The notes: a model not told the origin generated them from the letters alone. Numbered from the stretch's first letter, positions 15,528-25,260 are shown. The stretch is DNA of 37,450 nucleotides from an uncultured Bacteroidales bacterium (GCA_944322805.1 CALUQC010000085.1:1-37450); one strand, 5' to 3'. A program made the numbers and translations.

Positions 15528-17391
15528 TTATGGCCATCTCGCAATTCCTGCAGTCGAAGTGCAGCGCGAAACGGCGTCCGTTGTTTTCAAGGAAAAGTTT
15601 CTCCGGCCATTTCTCTCCGTGATACTTCGGGCATTTGCCGAACTGGTACCTGATGCAGTATTTTGTCCGCATCAGTTCGGCTCCCTCCTTTTGTTCCAGT
15701 TCATAGGCAGGCTCAACGTCCGCCGCACCGAGAGCATTGAAAAGCTCGAGAGCTTTTCCGTTTGAGATGTTTTCCTTGTATGACATGTGTTTTCCGGAGA
15801 TGAAGCTGCAGGCTTTTTCCGGGTTTCCATCCTGTCTGTACAGCTGTCTTGTGCGCAGCGGCATCCTGTCGAGTTCATCCGCAATCCTGCGTCTGAATGC
15901 ATTCAGGACCGACATTGGCAGGAACGGAAGTCCGTTTGCGGAAAATTCTTCCACCGAGAACGAGTAGTGCCCGCACGACTTTGAAAGCTGGGAGATGACG
16001 GTTTTCCGCATGCCGTCCCGGTTTTTTGCCGGCTCTGCGTTTTCTCCGAGCGTGCCGGACCATGTCCTGCCGTCCGCGGTTTCCGCAGAGACGGACAGTA
16101 TCCCGTCATTGCCTGAAACGGACAGCCTTACATCCATATACCTCGACGGCATGTCTGTTTCGAGTTCTTTCTCGAAGGCGGTGTCTATATTCCTGTAAAG
16201 CGTCATTCCGCATTTCAGTTCCGGCACCGGCTTGCACCTTATGGTCATGCCGTCGCACACGTCTCCGCGGAATCCGATGACTTCATTTGCATTGGACACG
16301 AAGCAGAAGCCGTCTCCGTTCCTCAGTTTCAGGGATGAGGTTGCCGGACGCAGCCGGATGGCGGTGAAGTCGGGGGATAAGGATATGACCGTCCCTGCTG
16401 TTTCACCCATTGACTTAGCTGCTCCGGAACTGGCCCATTTGCCCCTTTTGCCGTCTATGTACAGCTCCGTATAGCCTCTGTTGAATGTCTTGTCCGGCGC
16501 CGGGATGAATCCTCCGGCAATTCTTCCGAACGAGGCCCTCCTGTATTTTTCCGGATATTTCCGCACGAGGGCGTCAAGGGCGAGAGAATGGTCTCTTACG
16601 ACATTCTTGACATAAGACATGTTTTTGAGGCGGCCTTCGATTTTGAATGACGACACTCCGGCTTCGGCAAGGTCTTCAAGCCTGTTTTTCAGGTTGAGGT
16701 CTTTCAGGGAAAGCAGAGGCTTGTTGGAAACGAGTTTCCTTCCGGTTTCATCTATGAGGTCGTACAGCGAGCGGCAGGCCTGTATGCAGGCTCCGCGATT
16801 GGCGCTGCGGCCCGAGATGTTTTCCGAAATATAGCATTGCCCGCTGTAACATACGCAGAGTGCTCCGTGTACGAAAAATTCCAGTTCGCAGCTTACCGCG
16901 GCGCGGATTGCCCGGATGTCATCCAAAGACAGTTCCCTTTCCAGTATCAGCCTCGAGAAACCGAGGCTTTCCATAAAGGCGGCCTTTTCAGGTGTCCGTA
17001 TGGCGCATTGTGTCGAAGCATGAAGCGGGATTTTCAGTCCGGATGTCCGTGCAGTCCCTTTTGGACCGTCCCCGTATGAGCGCACTGCCATGGCGAGCCC
17101 CGCATCCTGGATGATGACCGCATCCGCGCCGGCATCCTGAAGCCGGAACAGCATTTCACAGGCCCTGTCCATTTCATCATCATATATGATGGTGTTCAAG
17201 GCTGCAAATATCCTGACTCCGAATTTGTGGGCATACTCGCAGAGCCTTCCGATATCTTCAATGGAATTTCCCGCTGCCTGCCTTGCTCCGAATTCCGGTC
17301 CGGCAATATATACGGCATCGGCACCGCAGTCGATGGCTGCGATGCCGATATCCGCCGTCCTGGCCGGGGCCAAAAGTTCAAGGTCTGTCAT
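15505..17391 (-). CDS. U32 peptidase-family protein (RlhA/TrhP-like)
   Basis: A 628-residue member of the U32 family, annotated as peptidases but in E. coli (RlhA, TrhP) needed for hydroxylation of 23S rRNA or tRNA. The N-terminal barrel begins LELLAPARTADIGIAAIDCGADAVYI. The family signature EFFVHGALCVCYSGQCYIS lies at 171-189, and the likely Fe-S cysteines are Cys179 or Cys181, Cys186, Cys202 and Cys206. The long C-terminal part resembles RlhA more than TrhP and ends with further cysteines (KYCIRYQFGKCPK, FDCRNCEM). The frame is open upstream to 17556, but ATG 17391 gives the standard start, 22 bases after the TPR gene. Its end overlaps the convergent lipoprotein gene by 23 bases. Confidence 0.9.
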   Translation of the reverse strand: MTDLELLAPARTADIGIAAIDCGADAVYIAGPEFGARQAAGNSIEDIGRLCEYAHKFGVRIFAALNTIIYDDEMDRACEMLFRLQDAGADAVIIQDAGLAMAVRSYGDGPKGTARTSGLKIPLHASTQCAIRTPEKAAFMESLGFSRLILERELSLDDIRAIRAAVSCELEFFVHGALCVCYSGQCYISENISGRSANRGACIQACRSLYDLIDETGRKLVSNKPLLSLKDLNLKNRLEDLAEAGVSSFKIEGRLKNMSYVKNVVRDHSLALDALVRKYPEKYRRASFGRIAGGFIPAPDKTFNRGYTELYIDGKRGKWASSGAAKSMGETAGTVISLSPDFTAIRLRPATSSLKLRNGDGFCFVSNANEVIGFRGDVCDGMTIRCKPVPELKCGMTLYRNIDTAFEKELETDMPSRYMDVRLSVSGNDGILSVSAETADGRTWSGTLGENAEPAKNRDGMRKTVISQLSKSCGHYSFSVEEFSANGLPFLPMSVLNAFRRRIADELDRMPLRTRQLYRQDGNPEKACSFISGKHMSYKENISNGKALELFNALGAADVEPAYELEQKEGAELMRTKYCIRYQFGKCPKYHGEKWPEKLFLENNGRRFALHFDCRNCEMAIINPQSRT

Positions 17392-17413
17392 CTGACCGTC
17401 CGCCCGACAGGCA

Positions 17414-18352
17414 TCAGTTGCATTTAAGAGCTGCAATCTGCTGCTTTGCAGTCTCTCCGTATTTTGCGTTGGATGTGATTTTCTGATAGTATCCGCATGC
17501 CTTGGCATTGTCTCCGCCCTGCTGTGCAAGCACGGCGATGGAGTAGTAGATGTCATCTACGTTCCTTGCGGTAGGAGCCAGTGCCACATATTTCTCGAAA
17601 TAGCTGATGGCTTCAGCGTTTTTGCCGAGCTGGAGGGAAGCCTGTCCGGCCACCTGCATTGCGGTAGCATTCTCCGAATACTCATTCGACTTGAGGGCAT
17701 AGTTGACCGCATCCTCGTATTTCTTGGCTTTCAGGGAAGCTGCGGAAAGTTTGATATACGTGTTGGAAAGCTGCTTTACTGCATTTTTCTCCTGTCCGTT
17801 CCTCATTGCCATCTTGTAGGCGGCTTCCGCTCCTGCGATATCGCCTGCGGATGCCAGCGCCATTCCGAGCCTGAGACTTGCCATGCCGTTAGTGGAGTCG
17901 ATGGCTATGGACTGCCTGTAGCTTTCTGCCGCACCTGCGAAATCCTTGCTGTTCAGAAGAGTGTTGCCTTTCTGGATATATACCTGCGGGATAAGTTCGC
18001 CTGCCTCGGCCGTCACATCCGCATTCTGGTATTCCTCACCGATTTTCACTGCTTCGTTCAGCTGCGCAACTGCATTGTCGTAGTCTTCGGCCTTTATCAT
18101 GTCCTTGGCTATGGAAAGGGTGATCTTCGGGATGATATCCTTGCAGTTCGTTACGATTTCAGCGCCTTCTTCGCCGCAGGCTTCTGCCTGGGTGAGTGCA
18201 TCACGGAAATACTGGAGGGCTCCGTCATTGTCGCCCATACTCAAAGCAGTGGCTCCATTGTTGTAGGTTTCCGTTGCCGTAGCCATGTCCTGGGCGGAAA
18301 GAGCCGCTCCGGAAATGAGCATAGATAATGCGATGAGAGTGATTTTCTTCAT
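17414..18352 (-). CDS. Secreted tetratricopeptide-repeat protein
   Basis: A 312-residue protein with a Sec signal peptide (MKKITLIALSMLISGAALSA, cleavage before QDMA) and about seven TPR-like helical pairs across the mature part, such as YNNGATALSMGDNDGALQYF and GKNAEAISYFEKYVALAPTA. TPR arrays bind partner proteins; the partner here is unknown. The in-frame ATG at 18388 would place extra charged sequence before the signal peptide and lies upstream of the likely transcript start, so 18352 is preferred. It precedes the U32 gene by 22 bases and probably shares its transcript. Confidence 0.88.
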   Translation of the reverse strand: MKKITLIALSMLISGAALSAQDMATATETYNNGATALSMGDNDGALQYFRDALTQAEACGEEGAEIVTNCKDIIPKITLSIAKDMIKAEDYDNAVAQLNEAVKIGEEYQNADVTAEAGELIPQVYIQKGNTLLNSKDFAGAAESYRQSIAIDSTNGMASLRLGMALASAGDIAGAEAAYKMAMRNGQEKNAVKQLSNTYIKLSAASLKAKKYEDAVNYALKSNEYSENATAMQVAGQASLQLGKNAEAISYFEKYVALAPTARNVDDIYYSIAVLAQQGGDNAKACGYYQKITSNAKYGETAKQQIAALKCN

Positions 18353-18395
18353 AATTATTGAATTTATTTTCGACATTCGTTTTTGCACATCATTG

Positions 18396-18403
18396 CAAAA
18401 ATA
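18396..18403 (-). promoter_or_regulatory. Likely -7 box of the TPR-U32 operon
   Basis: TATTTTTG on the minus strand fits TAnnTTTG, 43 bases before the ATG at 18352. It nearly touches the opposing -7 box at 18418-18425, so the two divergent promoters overlap and may exclude each other. Confidence 0.5.
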
Positions 18404-18417
18404 GAAAAATTTTGTTT

Positions 18418-18425
18418 TACTTTTG
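18418..18425 (+). promoter_or_regulatory. Likely -7 box of the M16-like gene
   Basis: TACTTTTG fits TAnnTTTG, with a TTG at 18393-18395 (spacing 22, slightly long). The transcript start predicted near 18432 leaves a short leader before the ATG at 18455 and excludes the earlier in-frame ATG at 18383. Confidence 0.5.
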
Positions 18426-18454
18426 TTCAGTCAAATAAGAAAAATATCTTTTTG

Positions 18455-21022
18455 ATGAAAAAACATATCATAAAGACGATTATTGCCATTGCAGCAGCCG
18501 TTCAGTGCTTTGCCGCAAGTGCCGCCACGGTTATCAAAACCGATCCGGCGGTATCTTCCGGCAAACTCGACTGCGGGCTGTCATACTACATAGTGTCCAA
18601 TCCTTCTAAAAAGGGCCTTGCCGACTTCGCCTTGGTCAGGAAGCTCGACATGGACTCCACGCGGACGCTTCAGGACGAGATAGCGGTTGCTCGCGGAAGT
18701 CTTGACTCCCTGCCTCATTTTACGCACAGAAGCCCGCTGGATTTCCTGTCCGGGAACGGCATAGTTTATCCTCGTACGGGATATTTCTCGGTGGAAAAAG
18801 ATGCCGTCCTGTATCATTTCCGGGATATCCGCCTGGACAGGACGGCCAAAATCGCGGATTCCACCCTGCTCCTGCTGTTCGATATCGTGCAGAAACTGGC
18901 GGAGGCCTCCGATCGTCCCGATTCACTCGGAAGGAATGTCGGGGATCAGGCCGTGATTGTCGCGGGAGACATAGACAAGGCGGCGATGCTGAAAAAAATG
19001 GACATGCTCTCCCTGATGATAAACAAGGGAGCGGATGCCGTACCGGCAATGTCCGACAGTACCGTGCATGATTCCGGGGCCGGTGCCTGCGGACTTGAAT
19101 TGCATGTAAGGGAAGACTCCCTGAGCGGGACTGCCTCTGTCAACGCCGCTTTTTACGGGCCTGCGATGTCACGCGAGCACCGCGGCACGACCGCATATCT
19201 GCTTTCCGTCCAGTTCTGGAACGAGTTCCGGACCGCCTTCGAGATGCGCATGTCATCGCTGCTCGGACAGGAGGGGATTCCGTGTCCGGCGATCCGCCTG
19301 CATTGCTCCGACTGTCCTGATGCCTGCGGCAAGGAAAAATACACGATTTCGGTATTGTCTGCGGCAGCAGATACCGCCAGGGTCGAATCATTGCTGCTTT
19401 CCGTCCTGTCTGACCTGAAGCGGGAGGGACTTGCGCCGGAAGAATATTCATTTGTACGGGCAATATCCGATAACAGCCTGTATATGAAGTCTCTGTCCCA
19501 TTCTGCGGATAATGCCGACTATGTGCGGAAATGCTTTTCAGCGTTCGTTTACGGGTCCGGTATCGTTTCTGCTTCGGACGAGGCCGATTTTTTCCTGTCT
19601 TCAGGGCTGCCGGATTCCGTCAGGAACGGTTTTCTGAACAGGTATCTCGCCTCTCTTTTGCCCGATATCAGCGAAGCCGCGGACATCAGGAGCCAGGCTG
19701 CGGGATTAAATCTGCGCGACACTTTGCTGTTTCCCGGAGGGCAGACGAAAGTCAGAATCAGGAAAATGAGGAACAACAAGGACTTCGGGGGAAGCACCTG
19801 GATCTTCTCGAACGGCATGACGGTCATGTACAAAAAGATGGAGACGGGCGGCCGGATGTATTATTCGTGGGTTTTGCGCGGAGGAATAGCTTCTGTGGCG
19901 GATTTGAAGGCTGGAGAAGGCGCTTTTTACCCGGACATGCTGTTCACGGGCAGGATTTGCGGCATCGAAGGGCACGTGTTCAGGAAAATGCTTGCTGCGG
20001 AAGGCATAAGCATGGATGTCCATGTCGGATTTGCGGATATGAAAATTTCCGGCTCGCTGCCTTTTGACAGGATGACTCTGCTCATGAAAGCGCTTACGGC
20101 CGTTTCAACCGGATATTCCGCGGACGGGCAGGCCGGTCTGTATTACATGGAAAGCGAGCGCATGAGGCTGTCTTCCGCGAGAGGCGAATACCGTTCCCGG
20201 CTGGCTGTCATCGACAGTATCATGTATCCGGGCTACAGATATTATCTGAACAAGTCTCTGTCTGGACTGTATCCTGACCTGCCTTCACGTGCCGAGCAGT
20301 TTTACAAGGCAAGATTCTCCCGGGCGAACGACGGCGCGCTGATACTTGTCGGAGACATGGACGAATATGATGTGAAGAAAATCCTCGAATCGTATCTCGG
20401 GGACTTTCTGACGCAAAAGTATGAATTCAGGCGGCCGCATGTCATGTATCAGCCTCTTTCGGGGTGGAGCACATACGTTTCTGACGGCCGGGTCGCTTCC
20501 CTGGACGCAGTCATGTCGACAAGGCTTATGATGAATTCGTCGAACTATATGTCGTCGCAGATAGTGACGATGGCGATGGCGGAAGTCATAAACAGGACTT
20601 TGGCCGCATCCGGAATGACGACCAATATTTCCGGTTCGGTCTCCATGTTCCCGCACGAGAGATATACGGTATCTGTTTCGGCCATGCCCGTGTCCTTGTC
20701 TTCCCTGCCGTCGTCGGTGGTGTCCCAAAGCTATTACCATGTGTTGTACGATATCCGGTCCGCTATTGCCGGACTTGCTGACAAGGGCCTGGACGACAGC
20801 CTGATATCCGTTTACAAATCAGCGCTTTCCGACAGATACGCTTCCATGCAGCAGAATCCTGAATACTGGATAAAAGCGATGTCCGACAGGGTGGTCTCCG
20901 GGAAAAACCTGGATTTCGGATACGGGGACAAGATTTCGGCCGTTACTGCGGACAATGTCAATGCCGTGCTGAAATCCCTTTACGAGGGCAGCCTGGTAGA
21001 ATATATCATAAAGAAGGATTGA
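18455..21022 (+). CDS. M16 (insulinase)-like protein, probably without protease activity
   Basis: Exported protein of 855 residues with a signal peptide (about residues 1-23, ending AASA). The start of the mature part, KLDCGLSYYIVSNPSKKGLADFALVRK, matches the opening strand of Bacteroidota M16 zinc peptidases. The later halves also look M16-like, for example FSNGMTVMYKKMETGG and FYKARFSRANDGALILVGDMD. The zinc-binding HxxEH motif that should follow the first strand is absent; RTLQDEIAVARGSLDSL occupies that place. M16 family members often pair an active with an inactive subunit, and no active partner is encoded here. A DUF3109 gene follows after 44 bases. Confidence 0.82.
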   Translation: MKKHIIKTIIAIAAAVQCFAASAATVIKTDPAVSSGKLDCGLSYYIVSNPSKKGLADFALVRKLDMDSTRTLQDEIAVARGSLDSLPHFTHRSPLDFLSGNGIVYPRTGYFSVEKDAVLYHFRDIRLDRTAKIADSTLLLLFDIVQKLAEASDRPDSLGRNVGDQAVIVAGDIDKAAMLKKMDMLSLMINKGADAVPAMSDSTVHDSGAGACGLELHVREDSLSGTASVNAAFYGPAMSREHRGTTAYLLSVQFWNEFRTAFEMRMSSLLGQEGIPCPAIRLHCSDCPDACGKEKYTISVLSAAADTARVESLLLSVLSDLKREGLAPEEYSFVRAISDNSLYMKSLSHSADNADYVRKCFSAFVYGSGIVSASDEADFFLSSGLPDSVRNGFLNRYLASLLPDISEAADIRSQAAGLNLRDTLLFPGGQTKVRIRKMRNNKDFGGSTWIFSNGMTVMYKKMETGGRMYYSWVLRGGIASVADLKAGEGAFYPDMLFTGRICGIEGHVFRKMLAAEGISMDVHVGFADMKISGSLPFDRMTLLMKALTAVSTGYSADGQAGLYYMESERMRLSSARGEYRSRLAVIDSIMYPGYRYYLNKSLSGLYPDLPSRAEQFYKARFSRANDGALILVGDMDEYDVKKILESYLGDFLTQKYEFRRPHVMYQPLSGWSTYVSDGRVASLDAVMSTRLMMNSSNYMSSQIVTMAMAEVINRTLAASGMTTNISGSVSMFPHERYTVSVSAMPVSLSSLPSSVVSQSYYHVLYDIRSAIAGLADKGLDDSLISVYKSALSDRYASMQQNPEYWIKAMSDRVVSGKNLDFGYGDKISAVTADNVNAVLKSLYEGSLVEYIIKKD

Positions 21023-21066
21023 AATGCCGAACAGGCTCGTTATAACTGATTTGAAATTTTAGGAAA

Positions 21067-21663
21067 ATGAATGGACCGGCAATGATTCAGATAGACGACT
21101 GTATTGTCTCGGCGGATATTCTGACGGAATTTTTTGCCTGCGACTACGGTGTATGCAAGGGGGCATGCTGCGTGATCGGGGACAGCGGCGCTCCGCTTGA
21201 GGACTGCGAGCCCGGGGCGCTGGAAGAAAATTATCCCTGTTACAGCCAGTTGATGAGTGCGAAGGGGCGCGAAACTGTGGAAAAGTGCGGCTTTGCGGTC
21301 GTGGACCGGGACGGCGACTTGGTGACACCCCTCGTCCCTCATACGGAGGAATGCGCCTACAGCGGCTTCGACCGGGAGGGTAACTGCTTTTGTACCGTGG
21401 AGCGCTGCTGGATGCGCGGAAACGGCTCATTCCGCAAACCGATATCCTGCTGGCTTTATCCCATACGTGTCTCGCAGCTTGGGAGCGGCATGCGTGCCCT
21501 GAATCTGCACCGCTGGGATATCTGTAAATGCGCTTTCGAAAAAGGCCGCAGGGAACATGTCCGTGTTTACGAATTTCTCAAGGACCCCATTATCCGCTAT
21601 TTCGGCGAGGAGTTCTACGACATGCTCGAATCTGCCGCATCATCCCTTTTTGCGGCCAAATGA
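21067..21663 (+). CDS. DUF3109 family protein
   Basis: Cysteine-rich cytosolic protein of 198 residues, recognised as DUF3109 and widespread in Bacteroidota. Motifs are CDYGVCKGACC (about residues 25-35), ECAYSGFDREGNCFCTVERCW (about 98-118), KPISCWLYPIRV, and WDICKCAFEKG. The arrangement resembles proteins that bind metal or an Fe-S cluster through cysteines; no function is established. The start could also be the ATG at 21082 (MIQIDDC). It lies 44 bases after the M16-like gene and just before a strong two-way terminator. Confidence 0.88.
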   Translation: MNGPAMIQIDDCIVSADILTEFFACDYGVCKGACCVIGDSGAPLEDCEPGALEENYPCYSQLMSAKGRETVEKCGFAVVDRDGDLVTPLVPHTEECAYSGFDREGNCFCTVERCWMRGNGSFRKPISCWLYPIRVSQLGSGMRALNLHRWDICKCAFEKGRREHVRVYEFLKDPIIRYFGEEFYDMLESAASSLFAAK

Positions 21664-21724
21664 TGCTGTGAAAAATAACATTCTTGTGAAAACGTTCACG
21701 GGCGGGCGTTCGCTGATGCTCATA

Positions 21725-21780
21725 AAAAAACTCAAAAAAGAGAAAATCTTTTCAAACTGTTTCTCTTTTTTGAGTTTTTT
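21725..21780. terminator. Bidirectional intrinsic terminator
   Basis: Perfect 21-base arms (21725-21745 and 21760-21780) around a 14-base loop. Each arm has an A-run outside and an inner CTC...GAGAAA segment, so the RNA hairpin ends in a run of six U residues on either strand. It lies between the convergent DUF3109 and TonB-receptor genes and should end both transcripts. Confidence 0.9.
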
Positions 21781-21810
21781 ATCAGCAGTACGATAGAAAG
21801 CGTCCGATCA

Positions 21811-24800
21811 TCAGAACGTCACCCTGAGACCTACCTGGCATCTCCACCTTGAATAGAAGTCGTCAAGACTGAGTGTCTGAGGGCCGCTTGCCCGGTATGA
21901 ATAGGTAGGAGTCATGTTGCCGTTGCCGTCGTCTGTCAGACTGTCGACATTTATGATGTTGAGCATCCATGCTCCATAGTTGTACCTGCCCCATTCCGGG
22001 TTGAACATGTTCCCGATGTTGAGGATGTCCACGACAAACTGAATCTTGCGGCCGCTCTGCCTGTCATAGAAGAAGTCCTGGGCAATATGCAGGTCGAAGT
22101 GATTCTCGAATTTGCCGATTCCGGCGTTTCTTTCGGACCACTGGCCTCTGTGGCTGCGAAGATACTTGTCACTCTTGATAAACTGCTCGAATTTTTCGGC
22201 ATCTCCGTCATTTGCCCACGTCATCAGAGAAACTTCTTCTGCAGTCGGTATGTAGAGCAGGGTATTGGCCTCGTCGCCGTCGCATCCGTCTCCGTTGAAA
22301 TCTTCCGATTCATTCATGGTATAAGAATATCTCTGTCCGCTTGTCCCGGTATAGGTAAGGGAGACAGATGTCTGAAGCCGGCCGGCAGCATATCTCGGAG
22401 TGGTGTATGTAATGGCGGCCATTATCTTGTGAGGCCTGTCGAAAAGGGAATGCGAAAGCACTACATCGTTAGGGTCTACCGAGAAATAGTTTTCCCAGTT
22501 TGATTTCGCTACAGACGAAGTTCCGTCGTTTACGGAATACGAGTGTCCGAAAGTATAGGCGGCCATGAGGTCAAGACCAAAGTCGAAACGTTTTTCTATC
22601 TGACCGCTCAATGAATATGAATATCCTTTGTTCGTATTCTCAAGGGCGATGATGGTCGAATAGTCTCCCCTGCTGGAATAATAAGGGGCTGTATTGATAT
22701 CGTTGGCGGCCGCTTTGCTGACTGCATAAGTCACTCCGGTCTGCTCGATGGCGAGATTCCTGAAATATACATTGTTCAAGCCTTTTGAGTAAAGGGCGTC
22801 GAACGTGAATTTCCATCCGTAGCCGAAATCCTGCTCATACCCGAGGTTCACACGGAAAGACTGCGGATATTTGAAATTCCTCGACAATGTATTTATGGTC
22901 GAACCGGCTGTTCCGGAGGCGATTCCCGGCTTGACTATATCTTCGTACGGATTGCTTGTCAAAGGAAAATCGGAAGGGACGTTACGCAGATAGATGGATT
23001 TGGATTCCACGCCTGTATTGTTGAATGCATTAGTCAGCCATACGAAAGGCACACGTCCGGTGAAAAGACCGGCACCTCCGCGCAGAAGCGACTTGCGGGC
23101 CTTGTCCATATACCAGCGGAAACCCACGCGAGGCGAGAAAAGCACGGAAGCCTTCGGCGTTACGCCTACATACTGGCTGTTTTCCTTTGCTATATCGGTT
23201 GCGTTGAACTCAGCGTTTTCACTCGGCTTGTTCAGCAACATCGGCAGATCCATGCGGAGTCCGTAGGTAAGGGAAAACTGCGTATTCGGTTTCCATTCGT
23301 CCTGGGCGTAAAGTCCGAACTGTGCAGACCAGACGTTTGCTGCCCACCTGGTGTTTCCTCCCGTCAGTTCCGGGTCGGAATAACCGAATCCGTATCCTCC
23401 GTTGATGGTGTTGTTCATGAAGTCATTTATGGAAGCGAACCCGTACGAGCCGTAAGCTCCCTGAATGAACAAATTATTGAAACGGAATATCTCGTTATGG
23501 GTACCCACGGTAATATTATGGTTGCCCTTGAATATGGACACGTTGTCGGAAATGGTATAGACATCAGAATCAACGGAATTTGCACCTGATGAATAATCCG
23601 TACCGAGGCTTACGCTCAGGTTGTCCGAAACGGTGATGTTGGCACCCGGATATGCGATAGACCTGTGGTCCCTGACAAAAACCGCAGTGGCACGGAATTC
23701 ATTTGAAACGATATCCGATATGCGGGAGTTCAGCTCGGCCACGAGGGTATGTGTCTGATTTGCCTGTTTGTACGACGAATTGTTGAACATGTACTCTCTT
23801 GCGCTGGCATCATACTGGTCTGCGTAAGCATCCATGAACTGGTAGCGGAACATGAACTTGTGGTTGTCCTTTATGTTCCAGTCGATGCGTGCCATGGCGT
23901 TTATGGACTGGTCGATGACCTGGTGCTGGCCGAAAGTCTCTCCTGTATCCGATATGCCGTAATTCCTCTCGTAGTGGTCTATCATGGCGGCAGCTATCGT
24001 CTCATTGAAGATATTGCCGAGATTGGTCCCGTCCTGGAGGACGACGTCACTCTTCAACTGCGTACCGTTATATGACCCGTTCACAGGCGAATAGACATTC
24101 GGGCTGGAGTTCCTCTTGTATTCCGCGCTGGCGAAGATGAAGAGCTTGTTCTTTATGATAGGCGCGCCGATTGTAAATCCGTAGGTCTGGGTGAACTGCT
24201 GGGCATACTTTTCCCTTGTCTGTCCATCCTGCAGGATGCCTGGCGTCTTGCCTATCATGTCCTGGTTGTTGATATAGCTGTAGGCGGAACCCGTCACGGT
24301 ATTTGTACCGGATTTGGTGATGGCATTGATTGCACCTCCGGTAAAGCCGGACTGGCGCACGTCGAAAGGTGCGACCACCACCTGTATCTCGTCGATGGCA
24401 TCGAGGGCGATAGGATTGGCCCCGGTCTGTCCGCCGTTGGTCCCCGAGGATGCAAGTCCGAATGCATCGTTTGCAACTGCTCCGTCCACCTGGAAACTGT
24501 TGTAGCGGTTGTTCGTACCGGAGAACGAAATGCCGCCTCCCTTGGTTAGCGTGGCCTGCGGAGTATATTGCACCACGTCGTAGATGCTCCTGTCGATAGA
24601 CGGGGTGTTTTCCACAGTACTGCGGCTGAAGCTGGCACCTGCCCCGGTCTTGTCTGCATTGAATGAACTTTCGCTGACCACAATGACGGCATCGAGTTCA
24701 TTCGAGACTTTCATGACAGCATTGAGTTCGTATGGTTCGCCGAGCTTCAGGGTAATCCCCGAATAGTCAAGAGTGGTCATTCCGATATAAGAGACTTCCA

Positions 24801-25041
24801 CTTTGTACGGACCTCCCGTACGCATACCGTTGATAGTATAACGGCCTTCTTCGTTCGACACGGCTGTGTACTGCGTGCCGGATGGGGTATGCACGGCAAT
24901 GATTGCAGCCCCGATAAGGGCTTCTCCGTCTTCGTCCGCGACGTACCCGTTCATGCTCGATGTTGTAACCTGAGCAAAGGCGATTATGCCCGAAAAGAGC
25001 AATGCCAACGCTGTAAGTGTCGCATTAAATGCGTGTTTCAT
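21811..25041 (-). CDS. TonB-dependent receptor, Oar-like
   Basis: Outer-membrane receptor of 1076 residues. The order is signal peptide (about 1-23), a carboxypeptidase-regulatory-like beta-sandwich (GYVADEDGEALIGAAIIAVH to about residue 108), a plug domain (SIYDVVQYTPQATLTKGGGISFSG, then the typical AINAITKSGTN), and a long beta-barrel ending with the aromatic signal VGLRVTF. The pattern IDEIQVVVAPFDVRQSGFTGGAINAITKSG is that of Oar-like receptors. No SusD-like lipoprotein or glycan enzymes lie nearby, so it is not a polysaccharide-utilisation pair; the substrate is unknown. It stands alone, with a terminator downstream. Confidence 0.93.
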   Translation of the reverse strand: MKHAFNATLTALALLFSGIIAFAQVTTSSMNGYVADEDGEALIGAAIIAVHTPSGTQYTAVSNEEGRYTINGMRTGGPYKVEVSYIGMTTLDYSGITLKLGEPYELNAVMKVSNELDAVIVVSESSFNADKTGAGASFSRSTVENTPSIDRSIYDVVQYTPQATLTKGGGISFSGTNNRYNSFQVDGAVANDAFGLASSGTNGGQTGANPIALDAIDEIQVVVAPFDVRQSGFTGGAINAITKSGTNTVTGSAYSYINNQDMIGKTPGILQDGQTREKYAQQFTQTYGFTIGAPIIKNKLFIFASAEYKRNSSPNVYSPVNGSYNGTQLKSDVVLQDGTNLGNIFNETIAAAMIDHYERNYGISDTGETFGQHQVIDQSINAMARIDWNIKDNHKFMFRYQFMDAYADQYDASAREYMFNNSSYKQANQTHTLVAELNSRISDIVSNEFRATAVFVRDHRSIAYPGANITVSDNLSVSLGTDYSSGANSVDSDVYTISDNVSIFKGNHNITVGTHNEIFRFNNLFIQGAYGSYGFASINDFMNNTINGGYGFGYSDPELTGGNTRWAANVWSAQFGLYAQDEWKPNTQFSLTYGLRMDLPMLLNKPSENAEFNATDIAKENSQYVGVTPKASVLFSPRVGFRWYMDKARKSLLRGGAGLFTGRVPFVWLTNAFNNTGVESKSIYLRNVPSDFPLTSNPYEDIVKPGIASGTAGSTINTLSRNFKYPQSFRVNLGYEQDFGYGWKFTFDALYSKGLNNVYFRNLAIEQTGVTYAVSKAAANDINTAPYYSSRGDYSTIIALENTNKGYSYSLSGQIEKRFDFGLDLMAAYTFGHSYSVNDGTSSVAKSNWENYFSVDPNDVVLSHSLFDRPHKIMAAITYTTPRYAAGRLQTSVSLTYTGTSGQRYSYTMNESEDFNGDGCDGDEANTLLYIPTAEEVSLMTWANDGDAEKFEQFIKSDKYLRSHRGQWSERNAGIGKFENHFDLHIAQDFFYDRQSGRKIQFVVDILNIGNMFNPEWGRYNYGAWMLNIINVDSLTDDGNGNMTPTYSYRASGPQTLSLDDFYSRWRCQVGLRVTF

Positions 25042-25174
25042 AATAATTTAGCTGTTAATAATAGTTGTTTTGTCGGGACGAATATAATACTTTTTACAAT
25101 TTATTCCCGTATTCTCCCGATATTTAATATTAACTTAATAAATTTCCGACGGCAAAAAATTCTCGCCGGAAGTC

Positions 25175-25204
25175 TTGCAGAACGGGCCAAAATGTATATC
25201 TTTG
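25175..25204 (+). promoter_or_regulatory. Promoter of the metK leader
   Basis: TTG (25175-25177) and TATCTTTG (25197-25204) are separated by 19 bases, a near-ideal Bacteroidota promoter. The predicted transcript start near 25211 places the SAM-II aptamer at the very 5' end of the mRNA, which supports both calls. Confidence 0.75.
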
Positions 25205-25213
25205 CACCCGAAA

Positions 25214-25260
25214 TGTGGAGAGATTTGGCTGCTTGCAACCACACAAAAAAATGCTAAAAT
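25214..25260 (+). ncRNA. SAM-II type riboswitch aptamer ahead of metK
   Basis: The stem TGTGG (25214-25218) / CCACA (25239-25243) encloses AGAGATTTGGCTGCTTGCAA. An A-rich linker and ATGCTAAAAT follow. The loop ATTTGGC can pair with GCTAAAAT to form the H-type pseudoknot, with one bulged A. The GATTT...TTGCAA core and the GCTAAAA end match the SAM-II consensus as I remember it. SAM-II senses S-adenosylmethionine and usually lowers expression of methionine/SAM genes; the next gene is SAM synthetase, which fits. The 25042-25393 gap holds this aptamer, its promoter and a terminator candidate. Confidence 0.85.

Noticed and set aside
17392-17556. N-terminal extension of the U32 protein by 55 residues.
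   Set aside because: It overlaps the TPR gene in another frame and contains no recognisable feature; the conserved U32 start is at 17391.
21811-25041. Possible polysaccharide-utilisation locus around the TonB-dependent receptor.
   Set aside because: No SusD-like lipoprotein, glycoside hydrolase or sensor gene is adjacent; the sequence is Oar-like.
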